This document shows positions 5,886-8,968 of a DNA stretch of 8,968 nt, piece by piece. The notes below the pieces were generated by a model. It had not been told where the DNA came from, did not search any database, and saw only the letters and a program-made list of their open reading frames with translations. This stretch comes from Methylorubrum extorquens (GTDB taxonomy: Bacteria; Pseudomonadota; Alphaproteobacteria; Rhizobiales; Beijerinckiaceae): NCBI GenBank assembly GCA_019695455.1, contig JAEUAC010000270.1, positions 1-8,968 of the forward strand, read 5' to 3'. The position numbers and the translations under genes are program-made. Every line of letters starts with the position of its first letter. The first letter of the stretch is position 1.

Positions 5886-8540
5886 ATGAACGCCGATCCG
5901 GCTTCCCGCACCCCGTCCGCCGATCCGGCCGGTGCCGCCCGGGCGCGGCTCGACGGCCTCGTGGCGCGGTCGCGCCGGGCCCTGCTCTGGGAACGCGCCT
6001 GGCCCGCCCTGTGGCTGCCGCTCTCGGTCCTGCTCGTCTTCCTCGCCGCCTCCTGGCTCGGCCTCTGGATCGAGCTGCCGCCCTCCTGGCGGCCCGTCGG
6101 CCTGGGCCTGTTCGGCCTCGCGCTCGTGGCGTCGCTGGTGCCGCTCGCCCGGCTCCGCGCCGTCGATCCCGAGGCCGCCCTCGACCGGCTCGATCGCGAT
6201 GCGCCCGGCGGACATCGGCCCGCCCGCGCCGTGTCGGACGCGCAGGCGCTCGGCGCCGACGATCCCGGTTCCCGCGCCCTGTGGGCCCTGCATCGCCGCC
6301 GGGCCGAGGCCGCCATCCGCGGTCTCGCGGTCGCGACGCCCCGTCCCGACATGGTCCGCCGCGACCGGTTCGCGCTCCGGGCGCTGCCGATCGTGGCCGC
6401 CGTCGCCGCCTTCTTCGTCGCGGGACCGGAGGCCGGCACCCGCCTCACGTCCGCCCTGGCCTGGCAGAACCCGCTGCCGCCGGCCCCGCCCTTCCGCATC
6501 GACGGCTGGGTCGATCCGCCCCTCTACACGCGGCTGCCGCCGCTCATGATCGACGCGAACGCGTCCGAGCAACGCCTGCGGGCGCCGATCAATTCGACGC
6601 TGGTCGTCCGCGTGGCGGGACGCGGCGAGGCGGAGCTGAAGCCGGGCGCGGGCCTCCAGCCCCTTCCGGCACCGGCCGAGGCCAAACCGGACCTGCGCGA
6701 GACGCGCTACAAGGTGACCGGCTCGGGCGACCTCGCCATCCGGACGGGCCTCGCCGGCGGTCTCACGCTGCATCTCGACGTCGTGCCGGATCGCCCGCCC
6801 GAAGCCGCGATCGTCGGCACCCCCGAGACGAACGCCCGCGGCACCTTCGTCATCGGCTACAGCCTCAAGGACGATTACGGCCTCGCCTCCGCGGAGGCGC
6901 TGGTCGAGAAGGCCGGCGCGACGGGGCGGCGCAGCCTGGTCCCGGCGCCCCGGATCGGCCTGTCCATGCCGTCCGACCCGCGCTCCGGCGAGGAGACGAA
7001 GGCGACGGTCGACCTCACGGAGCACCCCTGGGCCGGCGCCCGGGTCCGGCTCGTCCTGATCGCCCGCGACGAGGCGGAGCAGGAGGGGCGGAGCGCCCCG
7101 GTCGAGTTCACGCTGCCGCAGCGGCCGTTCACGAAGCCCCTGGCGAAGGCGCTCGTCGAGCAGCGGCGCGCCATCGTGCTCGATCCCGACGACAGGCGGA
7201 CGCCCCAGCTGGCGCTCGACGCCCTCCTCATCGCGCCCGACCGGTTCACGCCCGAATGGGGCGTGTTCCTCGGCCTGAAGGCGGCCGCCTCCCGGCTGCG
7301 CGCGGCCCGGAGCGACGCCGACCTCACCGAGATCGCCGATTGGCTCTGGACCATGGCGCTCCAGATCGAGGACGGCGACCTCTCCGACGCCGAGCGCCAG
7401 CTCCGGGCGGCCCAGGAGCGGCTGCGCGAGGCGATCGAGCGCGGTGCGGACGAGAGCGAGATCAGGAAGCTCACCGAGGACCTGAAGACCGCGATGGACA
7501 AGTTCCTGCGGGAGTTCGCCGAGCGCCTGCAGAACGATCGCTCCGGCGACCGCCAGGAGCAGGCGCGGGGCAACGAGCGCACCATCAGCCCGGACGACCT
7601 CAACCGCATGCTGTCCGAGATGCAGGAGGCCATGAAGCGGGGCGACACGGCCGAGGCGCAGCGACTGCTCGACCAGCTCCGCAACATCCTGGAGAACCTG
7701 AAGACCGCCCGGCCGAACAGCCGCATGAGCGACCCCACCGCCCGCGAGATGCAGCGCGGGATGGAGGAGCTCGACCGGCTCGCCCGCGAGCAGGGCGAGC
7801 TGCGGGACGAGACGTTCCGCCAGAACCAGCAGCAGCGCCGGGCGCGCGAGGGCCAGAACCGCCGCGGCGAGGCCCAGCGGGGCCAGAACGGCCAGCGGCA
7901 GCCCGGCCAGCGCGGTCGCCAGCCGGGACAGCAGGGAGCCGATCCCGGCCAGGGCCAGGAGGGGCAGGACGGCGAGGACGGGCAGCAGGGGGCCGAGGGC
8001 GGCCAGGGTCAGGGCGAGGGACAGGGACAGGGTCTCGGCCAGCGCCAGCAGGCGCTGCGCGACCGCCTGCAGGAGCTGCAGCGACGCATGCGCGGTCTCG
8101 GCATGAAGGGCGAGCAGGGCCTCGCCGATGCCGACGGCGCCATGGGCGACGCGGAGCGCCAGCTCGGCCAGGGCCGGGAGGGCAATGCCGTCGATTCGCA
8201 GGGACGCGCGCTCGAGGGCCTGCAGCGCGGCATGCAGGGCATGGCCCAGCAGATGCAGCAGATGATGGGCCAGAACGAAGGCAGCGACGAGGGCGGCGAA
8301 CCCGGCGGCCCGGGCTCGCAGCAGGGCCGCGCGCAGAGCGATCCGCGCAACGACGATCCTCTCGGCCGCCCGACCCGCAGCCGCGAGTTCTCCGACGGCC
8401 GCGTCCGCGTGCCGGGCGCGAACGAATCCGCCGTCGAGCGCGCCCGCCAGATCCTGGAGGAGTTGCGCCGCAAGCTCGGCGATCCGACCCGGCCGAGCGA
8501 GGAACTCGAGTACTTCGAGCGGCTTCTCCGTCGCAACTGA
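5886..8540 (+). CDS. TIGR02302/DUF4175 family membrane protein
   Basis: A large (884-residue) protein of an alphaproteobacterial family of unknown function. Three hydrophobic segments lie near the N-terminus (about 39-61, 69-88 and 163-180). After them comes a long, probably periplasmic part. Residues about 200-430 look like beta domains (FRIDGWVDPPLYTRLPP, then SLKDDYGLASAEA). Residues about 495-552 are a charged, coiled-coil-like helix. Residues 646-722 are a Gln/Gly/Arg/Glu-rich low-complexity tract, and 783-819 a Met/Gln then Gly/Glu-rich stretch. The C-terminal ARQILEELRRKL...EELEYFERLL is conserved in the family. The start MNADPAS at 5886 is preferred; the frame extends to a GTG at 5832 with an unlikely leader. 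The 117 bases after lysA hold no clear terminator or ribosome binding site. It is followed 13 bases later by the twin-transmembrane gene. A wall- or envelope-related role is only a guess. Confidence 0.9.
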   Translation: MNADPASRTPSADPAGAARARLDGLVARSRRALLWERAWPALWLPLSVLLVFLAASWLGLWIELPPSWRPVGLGLFGLALVASLVPLARLRAVDPEAALDRLDRDAPGGHRPARAVSDAQALGADDPGSRALWALHRRRAEAAIRGLAVATPRPDMVRRDRFALRALPIVAAVAAFFVAGPEAGTRLTSALAWQNPLPPAPPFRIDGWVDPPLYTRLPPLMIDANASEQRLRAPINSTLVVRVAGRGEAELKPGAGLQPLPAPAEAKPDLRETRYKVTGSGDLAIRTGLAGGLTLHLDVVPDRPPEAAIVGTPETNARGTFVIGYSLKDDYGLASAEALVEKAGATGRRSLVPAPRIGLSMPSDPRSGEETKATVDLTEHPWAGARVRLVLIARDEAEQEGRSAPVEFTLPQRPFTKPLAKALVEQRRAIVLDPDDRRTPQLALDALLIAPDRFTPEWGVFLGLKAAASRLRAARSDADLTEIADWLWTMALQIEDGDLSDAERQLRAAQERLREAIERGADESEIRKLTEDLKTAMDKFLREFAERLQNDRSGDRQEQARGNERTISPDDLNRMLSEMQEAMKRGDTAEAQRLLDQLRNILENLKTARPNSRMSDPTAREMQRGMEELDRLAREQGELRDETFRQNQQQRRAREGQNRRGEAQRGQNGQRQPGQRGRQPGQQGADPGQGQEGQDGEDGQQGAEGGQGQGEGQGQGLGQRQQALRDRLQELQRRMRGLGMKGEQGLADADGAMGDAERQLGQGREGNAVDSQGRALEGLQRGMQGMAQQMQQMMGQNEGSDEGGEPGGPGSQQGRAQSDPRNDDPLGRPTRSREFSDGRVRVPGANESAVERARQILEELRRKLGDPTRPSEELEYFERLLRRN
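7822..8052 (+). repeat. Degenerate GGCCAG/CAG-rich low-complexity tract inside the DUF4175 gene
   Basis: About 230 bases rich in CAG, GGCCAG and GGACAG units encode irregular Gln-Gly-Arg-Glu steps such as GQRQPGQRG and GQGQGEGQGQG. No exact repeat period is maintained, but the short units could slip during replication, so length may vary between strains. The tract likely forms a flexible linker between the helical region and the C-terminal part of the protein. Confidence 0.7.
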
Positions 8541-8553
8541 CCGGACCTGGACG

Positions 8554-8748
8554 ATGTCGGGCAACGCTCTCGTTTTCGTGGCCGCGATCGTGGTGGCCGC
8601 CGTGCTGCTGCTCGGCCTCGTCAACATGATGAAGGGCGGCAGCCCGCAGCGCTCCCAGAGGCTGATGCGGCTGCGCGTCCTGCTGCAGTTCGTGGCGATC
8701 GTGCTGATCATGGCCGTGCTCTGGTGGCGCGGCGGCGGAAGCTCCTAG
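8554..8748 (+). CDS. Twin-transmembrane protein, HIG1-like
   Basis: A 64-residue inner-membrane protein. It has two hydrophobic helices (about residues 4-24 and 42-59) joined by a basic loop, MMKGGSPQRSQRLMRLRV, and a short Gly/Ser end. The RSQxLMRxRVxLQ pattern in the loop and the start of helix two is characteristic of the bacterial HIG1-domain twin-transmembrane family; eukaryotic HIG1 proteins associate with cytochrome oxidase and respiratory supercomplexes. Whether the bacterial members do so is inference. ATG 8554 is the only sensible start. It follows the DUF4175 gene by 13 bases and is probably in the same operon. Its last ten codons (from 8717) fall in the left arm of the terminal inverted repeat, but that arm is the genuine copy because it completes this gene naturally. 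Confidence 0.88.
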   Translation: MSGNALVFVAAIVVAAVLLLGLVNMMKGGSPQRSQRLMRLRVLLQFVAIVLIMAVLWWRGGGSS

Positions 8749-8968
8749 GTCCTCGGCGGGCGCAGGCCGGGGCCGCGCTTCCGCCGCGGCCGCCCGCGTG
8801 GCAAGGGTCCGCCCGTGAAGCCGGCGCCTCCCGATGCCGGCCCTCGACGCCAACGGGATCGACCGCGTGAACATCCTCCTCATCGGCTCGGGCGGCCGCG
8901 GCGGAAGCGCGGCCCCGGCCTGCGCCCGCCGAGGACCTAGGAGCTTCCGCCGCCGCGCCACCAGAGCA
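8717..8968. repeat. Perfect 80-bp inverted repeat at the window end, probable fold-back chimera
   Basis: Bases 8717-8796 and 8889-8968 are exact reverse complements, separated by 92 bases of unique sequence. The left arm holds the end of the twin-transmembrane gene and its downstream region; the right arm runs to the last base and breaks the purD frame. The two arms meet the unique sequence at CGGGCGGCCGCG (8889-8900), which fits both purD and the complement of 8785-8796. Snap-back priming at that 12-base homology would generate exactly this structure. Each arm also contains an internal 11-bp inverted pair (8732-8742 with 8777-8787), which in the genuine copy could form a hairpin after the upstream gene. 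Confidence 0.95.
8867..8899 (+). CDS. purD: Phosphoribosylamine-glycine ligase, first 11 codons only, then chimeric sequence
   Basis: GTG 8867 begins V-N-I-L-L-I-G-S-G-G-R, identical after the start residue to the strongly conserved PurD N-terminus (MNILLIGSGGREHALA), the first strand and glycine loop of its ATP-grasp enzyme fold. PurD joins glycine to phosphoribosylamine in purine synthesis. GGGA at 8855-8858 is a fair ribosome binding site for this start; an in-frame ATG at 8834 would add eleven residues not typical of the family. After Arg the next codon should be Glu, but the sequence switches at 8900 to the reverse complement of upstream DNA (GGSAAPACARR...). The frame stays open to the last base but is not PurD. 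Identification rests on eleven residues, though very characteristic ones. Confidence 0.7.

Noticed and set aside
8749..8866. Possible small gene or RNA between the twin-transmembrane gene and purD
   Set aside because: No open frame with start signal was found, and the apparent long inverted repeat here is explained by the terminal fold-back rather than an RNA element.

Overview
The window is very GC-rich, with G or C at most third codon positions. It looks like chromosomal DNA of an alphaproteobacterium of the Rhizobiales/Hyphomicrobiales type, most likely Methylobacteriaceae or a close relative. The reasons are the neighbourhood (divergent tlpA and argH, then lptM-like lipoprotein, lysA and a TIGR02302/DUF4175 gene), a C-terminal acyl-CoA dehydrogenase fragment resembling the ethylmalonyl-CoA pathway enzyme Mcd, and the codon use. 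The taxonomic placement is inference from gene content.

Layout. Positions 3-644 hold the 3' part of an acyl-CoA dehydrogenase. At 724-1050 is a small secreted Asp/Arg-rich protein. It converges, across a 10-bp hairpin, on a small acidic protein (1320-1141, minus strand) and on the tlpA-like gene upstream of it (2019-1381, minus). The ATG of the tlpA-like gene overlaps the ATG of argH (2018-3418, plus). Between argH and the lysine gene pair sits a small toxin-antitoxin-like insert: a 57-residue candidate antitoxin (3468-3641) and a Doc/Fic toxin reading frame (3631-4029) broken by an amber codon inside its catalytic motif. Then come the lptM-like lipoprotein (4085-4477), lysA (4494-5768), a large membrane protein of the DUF4175/TIGR02302 family (5886-8540), a twin-transmembrane HIG1-like protein (8554-8748) and the first codons of an apparent purD (from 8867). 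No gene-free stretch exceeds 300 bases.

The last 80 bases (8889-8968) are a perfect reverse complement of 8717-8796. The switch falls inside the conserved N-terminal motif of purD, at a 12-base inverted microhomology. This looks like a snap-back chimera or assembly fold-back at a sequence end, so bases after about 8900 should not be read as genome.

Working together: argH makes arginine, lysA makes lysine and purD makes purines, so the plus-strand run is mostly housekeeping biosynthesis mixed with envelope genes (lptM-like, DUF4175, HIG1-like). The minus-strand tlpA-like gene would normally supply periplasmic thiol reduction for cytochrome oxidase assembly, but here the first cysteine of its active site is Phe. 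I see no convincing new multi-gene system. The points worth checking are the cysteine-deficient TlpA, the amber-interrupted Doc toxin with an intact candidate antitoxin, the shared start codons, and the terminal fold-back.
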